Source of the DNA: Pseudomonadales bacterium
GTDB lineage: Bacteria > Pseudomonadota > Gammaproteobacteria > Pseudomonadales > Azotimanducaceae
Length of the DNA stretch: 64,000 nt
Assembly: GCA_024234635.1 (NCBI GenBank)
Contig: JACKNX010000007.1
Location: 1 to 64,000, forward strand
Direction of reading: 5' to 3'
Position 1 is the first letter of the stretch; every line of letters begins with the position of its first letter. Below, one piece after another: positions 25,469-34,426 of the stretch. The notes under the pieces were generated by a model, which was not told the DNA's origin, did no database searches, and worked only from the letters and a program-made list of their open reading frames with translations. Both the position numbers and the translations under genes were made by a program.

Positions 25469-27607
25469 TCACCGCAGCACCGTCCTCGACTCGATGTGAT
25501 CCTTCAGCGCTTCGGGCGTCCACCACGACGGCTTGAGCAAGCGCGGCGAGAACACCTTCTCGGCCTGATCCGCGTAGTGCGGCGACTCCTTGCGATCGCT
25601 CTGCCCCACCGGCAGGTAGATGTAGCTCTCGATGGGGGTAGACAGCACAACCACCTGGGTGGACGTCTGGCCGCGATTGCCCATCCGCTGATGGTCGGCG
25701 TTCGGCTCGTCGTAGCCCATGGCGCGGAGCGTGGTAAGTCCGAACTGGTCGCCACCGCCTCCTTCGACCGGCCAGGAGCGGCCATCACGACCGACACGGA
25801 AGACATCGCCCCAGGTAACCTCACGCTCGCCGAAATCTGCCGCAAGCTGCGTCATCGCCTGTCGCCAGGTGGCACGAATCAGTTTGCGCTCCGTATCCGT
25901 CAGTTCGACCACTTTCGGTGTCCGGTTCTCGACGATTGCGTAGTGGTCGTCGATACGCGCCCGGAGTGCCTGTCCAGCAGCCTCCGCCTCAAGCGACATG
26001 CGCCACCGCGCATACTGCAGCGCCTCGGCCGAGTCCGCTGCCAACCGGCCATCCCACGCCGACATGCGTCGGGCGTCGGGATCGTCGCCCAGGCTGCTTG
26101 CCAGTGCGGCAACCCAGCGTTCGACGCCAAAGGGGCGGATATCGTTTGCAATCGCCAGCGCTTCCTCCACCGTGACGGAGGCGTCCCCGCTCAGCAGTTC
26201 CAGCGCACGGGCACCACGCTGATTGGTCCAGCCGTGATGTGCGCCGTAGGCGGCACTGGTCCAGACATCCGGCGGAAAGGCGTCGGGATCGAACGCGCCG
26301 CCGCGGATCATGCCCTCGGGTGAAATGTTGCAGTTCTGCATGTACCCAGCAGACGGATTGAGCATCTGCACCAGGTCCTCGCCAGGATGAAAGCCCTGCC
26401 ATTCCGTGGCCGCCGTGTCGCCCGGTACGGGCTTCGACCAGTCGTAACCCGCCGCGCGCACCGGCACGCGACCAACCCGCTGGTAGTGAATGTTGCCACT
26501 CGTATCGGCCACCATGACATTCTGGGGAAACATCGCCAGCGTCGCGCCCGCCGCCACCGCACCCCGATAGTCCGCCGCAAAATTCAGCGCCTCCCAGGCC
26601 GCGTTGCGATCGGCATCGCCGTCGTAGGGTATCTTCGCGGCATACGCCAACCCGTCGCGACGCGCGAGGATTGGACCGTGATGCGAGTATTCGAGCGTTA
26701 CCGCGCGTTCGCTGCCGTCCGGCATACGCAATGTCACCGGCTCTTTCCGCAGGGGACGCCATGCGGATTCGTACCGGTAATGCGTGCCCGCATCGTTCAG
26801 CGTGAGCACATAGACATCCGCCGTATCCGGTCCGCCCGTGGTCATGGCCCAGGCCATGGCGGCGTTGTGTCCCAGGCCGATATAGGGTGAACCTGCCAGT
26901 CCGACCCCACTGCCCTGCCACTCACCCGCGTGCACGCGCATCTCCCAGAAGCGCGAGGGTCCCCACCAGGACAGGTGTGGGTCGATCAGCAGCATGGCAT
27001 GACCGTTTGCCGAACGTGCCGGTGCAATGGCCCACTGGTTGGAGCCGCGTGCGGACTGCACGAACGTTGGCGTCACGCCACCCCGTTGCAGATCGCCTAT
27101 GGCTTCGTCGATGGACCAGTTGTTGAGAAACATGCGCCCGAACGCATCGACCATGACCGCGGTTACCGCCTCGTGCCGCCACCAGTCAGGTACGTCCCCC
27201 GGATGCGCCGCGTACCATGCATTGATGCCATCCGCGAACGCCTGCACGCGCCCGCGGGCGACAGGTGACGCTTTGGCCAGCGCAGCCTCGGCATTGCCCG
27301 CATGATCGAACATGCGCGACAGCAACGACACCGGTATGCCGGGCTCGCCAACCACTTCGGAGTATTCACCCAGAGCCATCTTGAAGTTGGCGAGCAGCTG
27401 TTCCGGCCGATCCTGCGCCTGCGCGTAGCCCTGTGCGTACAGGCCATCCTCCACGGTCGGCGCATAGATGTGCGCCACGCCCCAGGTATCGCGATAGAGC
27501 ACGGTGTGCCCCGCATCCTCACCTGTGCCGGGCAGTTCCGCCGGCGCTGGTTGAGGCGCTGCCGCACAGGCGCCGAGAAGCAGAAGAGAAATAACCGCCA
27601 ATCGCAT
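25469..27607 (-). CDS. Penicillin acylase-family Ntn-hydrolase lipoprotein
   Basis: A 712-residue precursor of the penicillin/acyl-homoserine-lactone acylase family, hydrolysing amide bonds of N-acyl compounds in the periplasm. The N-terminus is a lipoprotein signal (RLAVISLLLLGAC). The alpha chain (about 30-190) contains RDTWGVAHIYAPTVEDGLYAQGYAQAQDR; autocleavage is expected before the Ser of SARGSNQWAIAPARS, which becomes the N-terminal nucleophile of the beta chain. The beta chain has DPHLSW and YIGLGHNAAMAWAMTTGG (oxyanion region). The substrate is unknown: quorum-signal quenching, beta-lactam or N-acyl amino-acid turnover are all compatible. Confidence 0.9.
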   Translation of the reverse strand: MRLAVISLLLLGACAAAPQPAPAELPGTGEDAGHTVLYRDTWGVAHIYAPTVEDGLYAQGYAQAQDRPEQLLANFKMALGEYSEVVGEPGIPVSLLSRMFDHAGNAEAALAKASPVARGRVQAFADGINAWYAAHPGDVPDWWRHEAVTAVMVDAFGRMFLNNWSIDEAIGDLQRGGVTPTFVQSARGSNQWAIAPARSANGHAMLLIDPHLSWWGPSRFWEMRVHAGEWQGSGVGLAGSPYIGLGHNAAMAWAMTTGGPDTADVYVLTLNDAGTHYRYESAWRPLRKEPVTLRMPDGSERAVTLEYSHHGPILARRDGLAYAAKIPYDGDADRNAAWEALNFAADYRGAVAAGATLAMFPQNVMVADTSGNIHYQRVGRVPVRAAGYDWSKPVPGDTAATEWQGFHPGEDLVQMLNPSAGYMQNCNISPEGMIRGGAFDPDAFPPDVWTSAAYGAHHGWTNQRGARALELLSGDASVTVEEALAIANDIRPFGVERWVAALASSLGDDPDARRMSAWDGRLAADSAEALQYARWRMSLEAEAAGQALRARIDDHYAIVENRTPKVVELTDTERKLIRATWRQAMTQLAADFGEREVTWGDVFRVGRDGRSWPVEGGGGDQFGLTTLRAMGYDEPNADHQRMGNRGQTSTQVVVLSTPIESYIYLPVGQSDRKESPHYADQAEKVFSPRLLKPSWWTPEALKDHIESRTVLR

Positions 27608-27947
27608 TGATCGTCTCCTTCAATCCACAGTGAACATTGGGTTGAGCGCCTTGTCGTCCGGTGCTTCGGGGACCTTCGCCACCCGCGCGGGCAACCTGGC
27701 ACAGCTTCCCCACTGCGCCCCGCAGGACACGGCCAGGCAGGCCAATCTGCAATGCGCGTTGCTGTTTGCCGGAATTCCCGCTTCCCGCTGCAATCGCGGC
27801 TGGCACTGGCCCCGCCGGTCGCCGTGCGGGCGAGACGGACACGGGCGGCTGCCCTGACCGCCCTCCAGCATACGGGTCAACGCCGCCCGGGCCACCGCCG
27901 CGAACCAGGCAGGGGTGTTCGGTCGCCCGGGTACCACCAGTTCCTGG
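27608..27947. other. 340-bp intergenic region without recognised gene
   Basis: The gap between two minus-strand genes (SDR upstream, acylase downstream) has only weak open frames with no family resemblance or ribosome-binding sites, and no structure I can assert. Confidence 0.5.
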
Positions 27948-28619
27948 TCACACCAGGCCACGCACGGGAATGAGCGCGCCATGCACGGCGCGTGCTGCAT
28001 CCGACAGCAGGAAACAGACCACTGCCGCCAGATCCGGCGGTGTCACCCACCGCTTGTGCTCGGCGTCCGGCATGTCCGCGCGATTGCGCGGCGTGTCGAT
28101 CAGCGATGGCAGCACCGCGTTCACATTTACGCCCTTGCCTCTCACCTCGTCCGACAACGCCTCGGTGAGGCGCATGACCACGCTCTTGGCGGCTGTATAC
28201 GCACCCATGTTGCCGACGCCATGCAATGCGCCGAGTGCCCCCACGTTGACGATGCTGCCGCGGCCCCGACCCGCGAGCACCGGCGTGGCCGCGGCCAGGA
28301 TTCGCCGCAGGGTCGTCACGTTGATGTCGAACAGGGCGTTCCATAACGAGTCCGTCGTTTCGTGCACGGTCGGCCCCATGTCGAAACCGCCGGCAATGTT
28401 GGCCAGACCGTGGAAGTCACCGATTGCGGCAATACACGCGGTCACCGCAGACGCGTCGGTCAGATCGACCACGTGCGTGCGACCCAGCGGCGAGGTGAAG
28501 CCCGGCACGACATCGATGAGTTCCACCGTGGCTCCCTGTTCCTTCGCCAGTGTCGCCACGGCATTACCCAACACGCCGGCAGCGCCGGTCACGATGATTT
28601 TTTGTGCGTTCAAGCTCAC
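27948..28619 (-). CDS. Short-chain dehydrogenase/reductase
   Basis: A compact SDR of 223 residues. N-terminus LNAQKIIVTGAAGVLGNAVA holds TGAAGVLG; NIAGG replaces NNAG; Ser appears as VNVGALGALHG with Tyr-xxx-Lys in YTAAKS. The C-terminal region is short and ends IPVRGLV. A GTG start at 28619 with ACGGAG seven bases upstream is preferred over an ATG 23 codons earlier, which lacks such a site. The weak Ser position (VGALG instead of SSxxG) is unusual and may mean altered catalysis. It diverges from a small membrane-protein gene. Confidence 0.85.
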   Translation of the reverse strand: MSLNAQKIIVTGAAGVLGNAVATLAKEQGATVELIDVVPGFTSPLGRTHVVDLTDASAVTACIAAIGDFHGLANIAGGFDMGPTVHETTDSLWNALFDINVTTLRRILAAATPVLAGRGRGSIVNVGALGALHGVGNMGAYTAAKSVVMRLTEALSDEVRGKGVNVNAVLPSLIDTPRNRADMPDAEHKRWVTPPDLAAVVCFLLSDAARAVHGALIPVRGLV

Positions 28620-28761
28620 AGGCCGCTCCGTCAATGTCTGCTTCACGGCAGTATACCGGCGCGGCAGTATCCGGCGTGTGTGACGCATCGACGACAGACT
28701 CTGGCCCTGATGGTGGCAGCCGCGTCAACGACAACGAGAACCGGAGAACGGAGGGAGAATC

Positions 28762-29154
28762 ATGGAATCCATCGCACGCTGGCTGGCCTCGATAGCCGCC
28801 ATCCCCATGTTCAGCAATGGCCTCACGTTCCTGACGTCGCCCGACCGTACTGCCAGTCTGCTCGGTCTCACGACACAGGAGGGGCTGGGGCGCAGCACGC
28901 AGATCGCCGACATGGCCGCGTTTTTCATCTGCATGGCGGGGTTCGCCTGGTGGGGTGCCTGGCGACGCTCGCCGCACCTGCTCTACGCCAGTGGCGCCTT
29001 GCTGCTGACCGCCGCCATGTTCCGCCTGGTCGCCGCGTTGGCGCACGGGGCTGCTTTTGCGGGACTGTTCATCGCAGTGGAAGTTGTGCTGGGCGCTACT
29101 TTCGTGGGCTGCGGACGAACCCTGCAGGTCAGTGCCAGCCGCCTGCAGGGCTGA
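28762..29154 (+). CDS. Four-helix small membrane protein, unknown
   Basis: A 130-residue protein with about four transmembrane segments (7-28, 47-66, 71-91 and 95-117). It resembles hypothetical integral membrane proteins of the DUF4345-like type (start with PMFSNGLTFLTSP, then FFICMAGFAWWGAW), but I do not assign it to a family. GGAGGGAG precedes ATG by six bases, which supports expression. It converges on the SDR gene 29230-30012. Confidence 0.7.
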   Translation: MESIARWLASIAAIPMFSNGLTFLTSPDRTASLLGLTTQEGLGRSTQIADMAAFFICMAGFAWWGAWRRSPHLLYASGALLLTAAMFRLVAALAHGAAFAGLFIAVEVVLGATFVGCGRTLQVSASRLQG

Positions 29155-29229
29155 CAGGCGGCCGGTACAAAACCTGCCGCCCCGAAAGCGGCCATGGCCG
29201 CAACCAGCGCGTCGTGCGCGCCCGCCCCC

Positions 29230-30012
29230 TCAGCCGGCGGGGAAAGCAGAACCGCCGTCGATCTTGAGAATGGCGCCGGTGGTGTAGCTGGATGCTGCGC
29301 TCGCAAAATAGAGCGCCGCACCAACGACCTCATGCGCTTCACCGCCACGCTGCAACGGAATGGTGGTCGCCGCGCGCTGGTTGAACGCGTCCATGTCCCA
29401 GGCTTTGGCGATATCCGTGAGGAAGGGACCGGGCATGATGCAGTTCACCCGCACCCTGGGTCCGTAAGCGCGCGCGAGCCCCTTGGTGAACGCATTCAGA
29501 CCGGCCTTTGCCATGGCGTACGGCAGTTCGTTTGGCGTCGGCTGCACCGCCGCAATACTGCTGACCGTGATGATGGAGCCCCCCTCACCCGCTGCCATGC
29601 GTTCACCGATGAGGGACGACAACCGGAACGGTCCTCGCAGATTCACCTGCATCACCTTGTCGTACAGCGCCTCAGTGACATTCGTGAGCTTGTCGTAAAG
29701 CGGTGACATACCGGCATTGTTGACCAGCACATCCACCCGCCCGAATTCCCGGTACGCAAAGTCGGCCAGCGCATCGCTGGCGTCCCAGTCACCCGCGTGG
29801 TACGCAAACGGCAGGCAGCGTCGGCCCGTCGCCGCCGAAATTTCCGCCGCCGCCTTCTCACAGCCATCCAGCTTGCGACTAGCGATCACCAGATCAGCAC
29901 CGGCTTCGGCGAACGCCCGGCTCATTTCCAGCCCAAGACCACGGCTGCCGCCCGTGACCACGGCGACCTTGCCCGTCAGATCAAAATGCGCGGCGGTCTT
30001 CTGTGCATCCAT
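29230..30012 (-). CDS. Short-chain dehydrogenase/reductase
   Basis: Classical SDR, 260 residues: FDLTGKVAVVTGGSRGLGLE with TGGSRGLG, ASRK suggesting NADP preference, VNNAG, TVSSIAAVQ with catalytic Ser, and YAMAKAGL for Tyr-xxx-Lys. It ends GAILKIDGGSAFPAG as in gluconate/3-oxoacyl reductase-type SDRs. GGGGAG lies six bases upstream of ATG at 30012. It diverges from the Tat-exported aldo/keto reductase. Substrate unknown. Confidence 0.9.
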   Translation of the reverse strand: MDAQKTAAHFDLTGKVAVVTGGSRGLGLEMSRAFAEAGADLVIASRKLDGCEKAAAEISAATGRRCLPFAYHAGDWDASDALADFAYREFGRVDVLVNNAGMSPLYDKLTNVTEALYDKVMQVNLRGPFRLSSLIGERMAAGEGGSIITVSSIAAVQPTPNELPYAMAKAGLNAFTKGLARAYGPRVRVNCIMPGPFLTDIAKAWDMDAFNQRAATTIPLQRGGEAHEVVGAALYFASAASSYTTGAILKIDGGSAFPAG

Positions 30013-30157
30013 GGAATCTCCCCGAAATGAAAAACCGGCAGTATGCCGACGCCGGGTTCCCCTCACCAGCGGCAGCCATGTATCTTTCCCGGTACGGGCG
30101 TCCGGCCCGGATACCCCAACCGGCACACCCGGCCACCCACCGAAGGAGGGTACCGCG

Positions 30158-31381
30158 ATGCACCCAAAGGCCCCCGATCGTCGCCGTTTTCTGCGCGACA
30201 CCGCCGTGCTCGGACTGGCGCCGCTCACCACTGCCAGCACCCTGGCGGCGCCATCCACCGCAACGGGCGCCGGCGTCCGCCGTTACGCACGTCTGGGGCG
30301 CACCAACCTGTCGGTATCGGACATCAGTTTCGGCGCCAGTCGCCTGCGGGCCGGCGAGGAGGATCTGGTTGCCCATGCCCTGGACCGCGGCATCAACTAC
30401 TTCGACACCGCGGAGGGGTATACGCGGGGCGACAGCGAGACGGTCCTCGGCAATGCCCTGCGCGGACGGCGGGACAAGGTCGTGCTGGTGAGCAAGCACA
30501 TCACCGGTGCCAACGAAGGCGCGGGCGAGATGATGGCCGCGCTCGAGGCGACGCTGACGCGTCTGCGAACGGACTACGTGGATATCTACATGAGCCACGC
30601 GATCAACAGCGTGGCACGACTGGAGAACGCGGAGTGGCATGCCTTCATCGACCGCGCCCGCCAGCAGGGCAAGCTGCGCTTCTCCGGCGTTTCCGGCCAT
30701 GCCGGTAACCTGGCCGAGTGCCTGGAGTACGCGCTCGCGCAGGACATGGTCGACGTCATACTGGCGGCCTACAACTTTGGTCAGGACCCGAAGTTTTACG
30801 AGGGCTTCACCCGATCGTTCGACATGGTCGCAACCCAGCCGCGACTACCGGCAATCCTGAGCCGCGCGCGGGCACAGGATGTCGGCGTCGTTGCCATGAA
30901 AACCCTGATGGGGGCGCGCCTGAACGACATGCGCCCGTTTGAAACCGGTGGCGCCACCTACGCACAGGCCGCGTTTCGCTGGGTGCTGGCAAATCCGGAT
31001 GTCAACGCCCTGATCATCTCCATGACCAGCCGCGCGCGCATCGACGAATACCTCGGCGCTTCGGGAGCGACTGCACTGGCGGCCGGCGATCTGCCGCTGC
31101 TGGAGCGGTATGCGGCCCTGAACGGCCACACCTATTGCCGCCAGGCCTGCGACGCCTGCGACGGTGCCTGTCCGCATGGCGTTCCCATTGCCGATGTGCT
31201 GCGGACCCGTATGTATGCCACCGACTACCAGGACGTGGCGTTCGCCCGCGCTGAATACGCGATGCTGGGCGATGGCGCTGCCGCCTGTCTCGGTTGTTCC
31301 GGCGCACCCTGCCGTGGCGCCTGCCCGCACGGCATCGACATCGCCCGCTTCTGCGCACCGACACACAGGATGCTGAGCTGA
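30158..31381 (+). CDS. Tat-exported aldo/keto reductase with ferredoxin-like C-terminus
   Basis: A 407-residue aldo/keto reductase-family protein. The N-terminus DRRRFLRDTAVLGLAPL is a twin-arginine signal (Arg-Arg at residues 8-9) implying folded export with a cofactor. The AKR TIM barrel (about 40-330) has FGASRLRAGEEDLVAHALDR and FDTAEGYTRGDSE; Asp and Tyr of the tetrad are at DTAEGY, the Lys in VVLVSKHITG. The C-terminus has two ferredoxin-like clusters, CRQACDACDGACPHG and CLGCSGAPCRGACPHG, as in the AKR subfamily with [4Fe-4S] sites. AAGGAGGG precedes ATG by eight bases. The stop is one base before larB ATG, so they form one operon. Confidence 0.9.
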   Translation: MHPKAPDRRRFLRDTAVLGLAPLTTASTLAAPSTATGAGVRRYARLGRTNLSVSDISFGASRLRAGEEDLVAHALDRGINYFDTAEGYTRGDSETVLGNALRGRRDKVVLVSKHITGANEGAGEMMAALEATLTRLRTDYVDIYMSHAINSVARLENAEWHAFIDRARQQGKLRFSGVSGHAGNLAECLEYALAQDMVDVILAAYNFGQDPKFYEGFTRSFDMVATQPRLPAILSRARAQDVGVVAMKTLMGARLNDMRPFETGGATYAQAAFRWVLANPDVNALIISMTSRARIDEYLGASGATALAAGDLPLLERYAALNGHTYCRQACDACDGACPHGVPIADVLRTRMYATDYQDVAFARAEYAMLGDGAAACLGCSGAPCRGACPHGIDIARFCAPTHRMLS

Positions 31382-31382
31382 A

Positions 31383-32138
31383 ATGCGTGACATCCGCGCA
31401 TTGCTCAATGACATCGAGGCCGGCCGTCTCACCGCCGCGGCCGCCGAGCGGGAAATTCGCGCCACCTTTTTCGAAGACCTGGGTCATTCGGTTATCGACC
31501 ACGACCGCGCCGCGCGCACGGGTGCGCCGGAAGTGATCTACGGGGAGCACAAAAGCGCACGGCAGATAGACGACATCTTCCGGCACATGCAGGGCCGGGG
31601 CGCCAATGTGCTCGTCACCCGCGTGGCCGCCGACAAGGCAGCCGAAATGCAGGCACTGCAGAGGGGCGCCCGTTACCACCCCACTGCGCGCATCGTGACC
31701 TATCACGCGCAGGCACCCGATATCGCAGCGCACGCCGTGGCCGTCGTGTCGGCCGGTACGTCCGATCAGGCCGTCTGCGAGGAAGCCGCGGTAACGCTCG
31801 AGTTCTATGGCAATCCCGTCACCCGCGTCTATGACGCCGGCGTGGCGGGTCTGCACCGGCTCATCGCCCGCCTGCCCGACATTCGTGCCGCCCGCGTTGT
31901 CATCGTCGTGGCAGGGATGGAAGGCGCACTCCCAAGTGTCGTGGGCGGCCTCGTCGACAAACCCGTGATAGCGGTACCCACGTCCGTTGGCTACGGCGCC
32001 GCGTTCGGGGGCATCGCCGCGTTGCTCGGAATGCTCAACAGCTGCGCCTCGGGCGTGGCCGTCGTGAACATCGACAACGGCTTCGGCGCTGGACATCTGG
32101 CCAATCGCATCAACCGGCTCGACCAGGAATCCCGATGA
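31383..32138 (+). CDS. larB: Nickel-pincer cofactor biosynthesis protein LarB
   Basis: P2CMN synthase: carboxylates and hydrolyses nicotinic acid adenine dinucleotide to pyridinium-3,5-biscarboxylate mononucleotide, first step of the nickel-pincer nucleotide pathway. The 251-residue protein has the PurE-related core: VVSAGTSDQAVCEEAA, YDAGVAGLHRLI, IVVAGMEGALPSVVGGL, and the LarB hallmark VPTSVGYGAAFGGIAALLGM. It starts one base after the aldo/keto reductase stop and overlaps larE by ATGA. No larC or larA is visible in the window. Confidence 0.93.
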   Translation: MRDIRALLNDIEAGRLTAAAAEREIRATFFEDLGHSVIDHDRAARTGAPEVIYGEHKSARQIDDIFRHMQGRGANVLVTRVAADKAAEMQALQRGARYHPTARIVTYHAQAPDIAAHAVAVVSAGTSDQAVCEEAAVTLEFYGNPVTRVYDAGVAGLHRLIARLPDIRAARVVIVVAGMEGALPSVVGGLVDKPVIAVPTSVGYGAAFGGIAALLGMLNSCASGVAVVNIDNGFGAGHLANRINRLDQESR

Positions 32139-32998
32139 CCACAGACACCACGTTGCAGGCGCGCCATGCCCACCTGCGCGACATCATCACCGCTTACGGG
32201 CCAGCTCTCGTCGCCTGGTCGGGAGGCATCGACAGTTCCTTGGTTGCCTACGTCACCCACCAGGTGCACGGTGCACACATGCTGGCGGTGACCAGCGGCT
32301 CGGCATCGCTGAAGCGGGCGGACCTGGACCTGACGCGGGCACTTGCGAGCGACTGGGGTATGCCGCACCGGCTGGTAATCACCGATGAGGTGAGCCTGCC
32401 CGCCTACCGCGCCAACCCGGTAAACCGCTGTTTCTACTGCAAGACCTCCCTTTATACGCTGCTGCGCGGGATCGCGGACGCGGAAGGCTATCCTGCCATT
32501 CACAATGGCACGAACGTAGACGATCTCGGTGACCATCGACCGGGACTGGTTGCCGCGGAAAACCACCAGATCCGCTCGCCACTGGTAGAGGCGGGTTTCA
32601 CGAAGGCGGACGTGCGGGCACTTGCGCATCTTCTCGGACTGGCCAATGCCGACAAACCACAGGCCGCGTGCCTGTCCAGCCGCTTTCCCTATGGCACGGC
32701 AATCTCGGAAACGTTGCTGGCCCGCGTCGAGCGAGCGGAAGCAGTGCTGGCCGAGGCAGGCCTGACGCAGTTCAGGGTGCGCCATCACGATGACGTGGCG
32801 CGACTCGAGGTACTGCCAGAGGAGATGCCACTGCTGCTCGCGCGGCGTGAGGCGATAGACGGTGCCATCCGGGATGCGGGTTATCGCTTTGTGGCGCTGG
32901 ACCTCGGCGGCTTCCGTTCCGGCTCACTCAACACGGTCCTGACAGAACGGCGCATCCCTACCCTCCAGGTCTGGGAACCTCAGGACATGTCTCAGTAA
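32135..32998 (+). CDS. larE: Sulfur transferase LarE (three-cysteine form)
   Basis: ATP-dependent enzyme that activates the pyridinium carboxylate (adenylation) and inserts sulfur in nickel-pincer cofactor synthesis. The 287-residue protein has the PP-loop SGGIDSS at 29-35, the NPVNRCFYCKTSLY segment, and AACLSSRFPYG near 178. Cys99, Cys102 and Cys179 correspond to the three-cysteine LarE class, which is reported to carry a [4Fe-4S] cluster (Thermotoga type), unlike the single sacrificial-Cys Lactobacillus form. This is inferred from cysteine positions. Translation is coupled to larB. Confidence 0.92.
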   Translation: MTTDTTLQARHAHLRDIITAYGPALVAWSGGIDSSLVAYVTHQVHGAHMLAVTSGSASLKRADLDLTRALASDWGMPHRLVITDEVSLPAYRANPVNRCFYCKTSLYTLLRGIADAEGYPAIHNGTNVDDLGDHRPGLVAAENHQIRSPLVEAGFTKADVRALAHLLGLANADKPQAACLSSRFPYGTAISETLLARVERAEAVLAEAGLTQFRVRHHDDVARLEVLPEEMPLLLARREAIDGAIRDAGYRFVALDLGGFRSGSLNTVLTERRIPTLQVWEPQDMSQ

Positions 32999-33322
32999 CA
33001 ACGACAGACCAGGCACCCGCTGGCCCGCCCTGAACCCGGACCTGGCCACAAGCAATTGCCACCAGCGCTTCAACAGGCCTGCAAACGCAACTGCGGCGCG
33101 GGCGTTTGCGGCAACAGAGCCACTGACAGGGCACTGAAAAATCCTGCCGGACCTGTTTCAGCGGTCGTCGGCCTTGCCGAGCCGCGCCCCATGCGGCATT
33201 GCCGCTGCATTTGCGGACCAGCAATCCCCGGCCGGCAGACCAGGCTGATTTTTCAGCAGCCTGCGATGAACGGAACGGTAGGCATCGCCCAAGAATCTCG
33301 CCGGGCAGCGCGCCCCTGTCCA
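32999..33322. other. 324-bp intergenic region with dispersed repeat copy C
   Basis: No gene seen. It is the 3' side of larE and of the convergent metallophosphoesterase gene, and it contains the dispersed hairpin element at 33130-33262. Confidence 0.6.
33130..33262 (+). repeat. Dispersed multi-hairpin element, copy C
   Basis: About 133 bp. Recognisable parts shared with 62271-62408 are ctgaaaaatcctgccggacc, gtttcagcggtcgtcgg, ccgctgcatttgcggaccag and the right end gatttttcagcagcct. The left terminal repeat is intact for eight or nine bases. Confidence 0.8.
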
Positions 33323-34390
33323 CTACTGCAGTGGCGTGAAGCCGAATACGCCCGGCGTCTCCGGATCCACACTCACACGCACCGCCCGTATGTCCGGTGC
33401 GCCATGGACCTGCAGCCGCAGGATGTTGTCGTACTGGCGGGGCGCGGCTTCGCCGTCGTCCACCGCGAACGGCCGGTCGACGATGAACTCATGGAAATCG
33501 CCGTGAATCATGAGCACGGGTTTGCCAAACGCACTACCAAGATCACGCACGGCACGGGCAATCCAGTAGTACGGTCCGTCGGCATCGCCCCGCAGCCGTT
33601 TGCCGAAATTGCGATCACCGGGACCATCCTGAAACAGTGACGCATGCATGATGACCACCACCGCCCTGGCATCCGCAGCCGTCGCTTCGGCAAACGCGGT
33701 GTTCAGCCAGTCGATATCCGCCTGGGTACGCTCACTCGACTCCGCCAGTCGCGCAGGGTTGTTGAGATACGCGTTGTTCTGCGAGCCCACGACATGAACG
33801 GTCACAAAATGCACGCCGGCGCGCTGCCAGCGCGCGTTTTCCACCATTGTCCTGTAGGCCGATACATCCGCCTGGCGGATGAGGGTCATGGGCTTGCCAC
33901 CCAGCGATCGGCTGTCAGAAAAAAACAGGCGCCGGATATCGGCCAGTCGCGCCAGCGCGTCGTCGCGCCCCACGCTGGCGATTTCACCGTCCAGGCTGCT
34001 GACCCTGCCCAGAAGCATCATTTGTTCAGGCGTCGCCCGCTTCTCCAGATACGCACGGTAGGCCGCAAGGAGTTCCGGTGAACGGCAGTCCACCCACTCA
34101 TTGTCACCCGGCGTATACACCAGCGGCGCACGTACCTGGCTGAATTGTTTCAGTACACGCTGGTACTCGGCCTCGGTGCAGGGATTGGCACCCCAGATGT
34201 CGCCGACATGCACCACAAACGCCGGCTTCGTGGCGTTGATGCGACCAATCAGGCCATCCAGCACGGGGATGTCAGCGGGGAGGTTGTAGGCGGTATCGCC
34301 GAACGCCACGAAGTCGAAACGGGCCGCCGATACAGGGAAGCTCAACAGACACACAACGACCGTTAGCGCCAGGTCACGCAGTTTTCGCAA
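33323..34390 (-). CDS. Secreted calcineurin-like metallophosphoesterase
   Basis: A 355-residue exported phosphoesterase. A TTG start at 34390, eight bases after GGGAGG, yields the signal peptide RKLRDLALTVVVCLLSFPVS; an ATG ten codons further upstream lies before that site. The dimetal motifs are FVAFGDTAY, VVHVGDIWGANP, YTPGDNEWVD, VVIMHASLF and MIHGDFHEF. Likely hydrolyses a phosphomono- or diester in the periplasm; the substrate is unknown. The gene lies 36 bp downstream of the 353-residue protein gene of the UGSC operon, and may be transcribed with it. Confidence 0.88.
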   Translation of the reverse strand: MRKLRDLALTVVVCLLSFPVSAARFDFVAFGDTAYNLPADIPVLDGLIGRINATKPAFVVHVGDIWGANPCTEAEYQRVLKQFSQVRAPLVYTPGDNEWVDCRSPELLAAYRAYLEKRATPEQMMLLGRVSSLDGEIASVGRDDALARLADIRRLFFSDSRSLGGKPMTLIRQADVSAYRTMVENARWQRAGVHFVTVHVVGSQNNAYLNNPARLAESSERTQADIDWLNTAFAEATAADARAVVVIMHASLFQDGPGDRNFGKRLRGDADGPYYWIARAVRDLGSAFGKPVLMIHGDFHEFIVDRPFAVDDGEAAPRQYDNILRLQVHGAPDIRAVRVSVDPETPGVFGFTPLQ

Positions 34391-34426
34391 TTTTCCCACC
34401 TCCCGCGGAAATCCTGCCATGGCGCA

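Noticed and set aside
27661..28683. 340-residue plus-strand frame
   Set aside because: It runs antisense to the SDR gene; the unmatched left part resembles nothing known.
29188..29201. Palindrome gcggccatggccgc between convergent genes
   Set aside because: Without a loop it is a weak hairpin and could arise by chance in such GC-rich DNA; not reported as a terminator.
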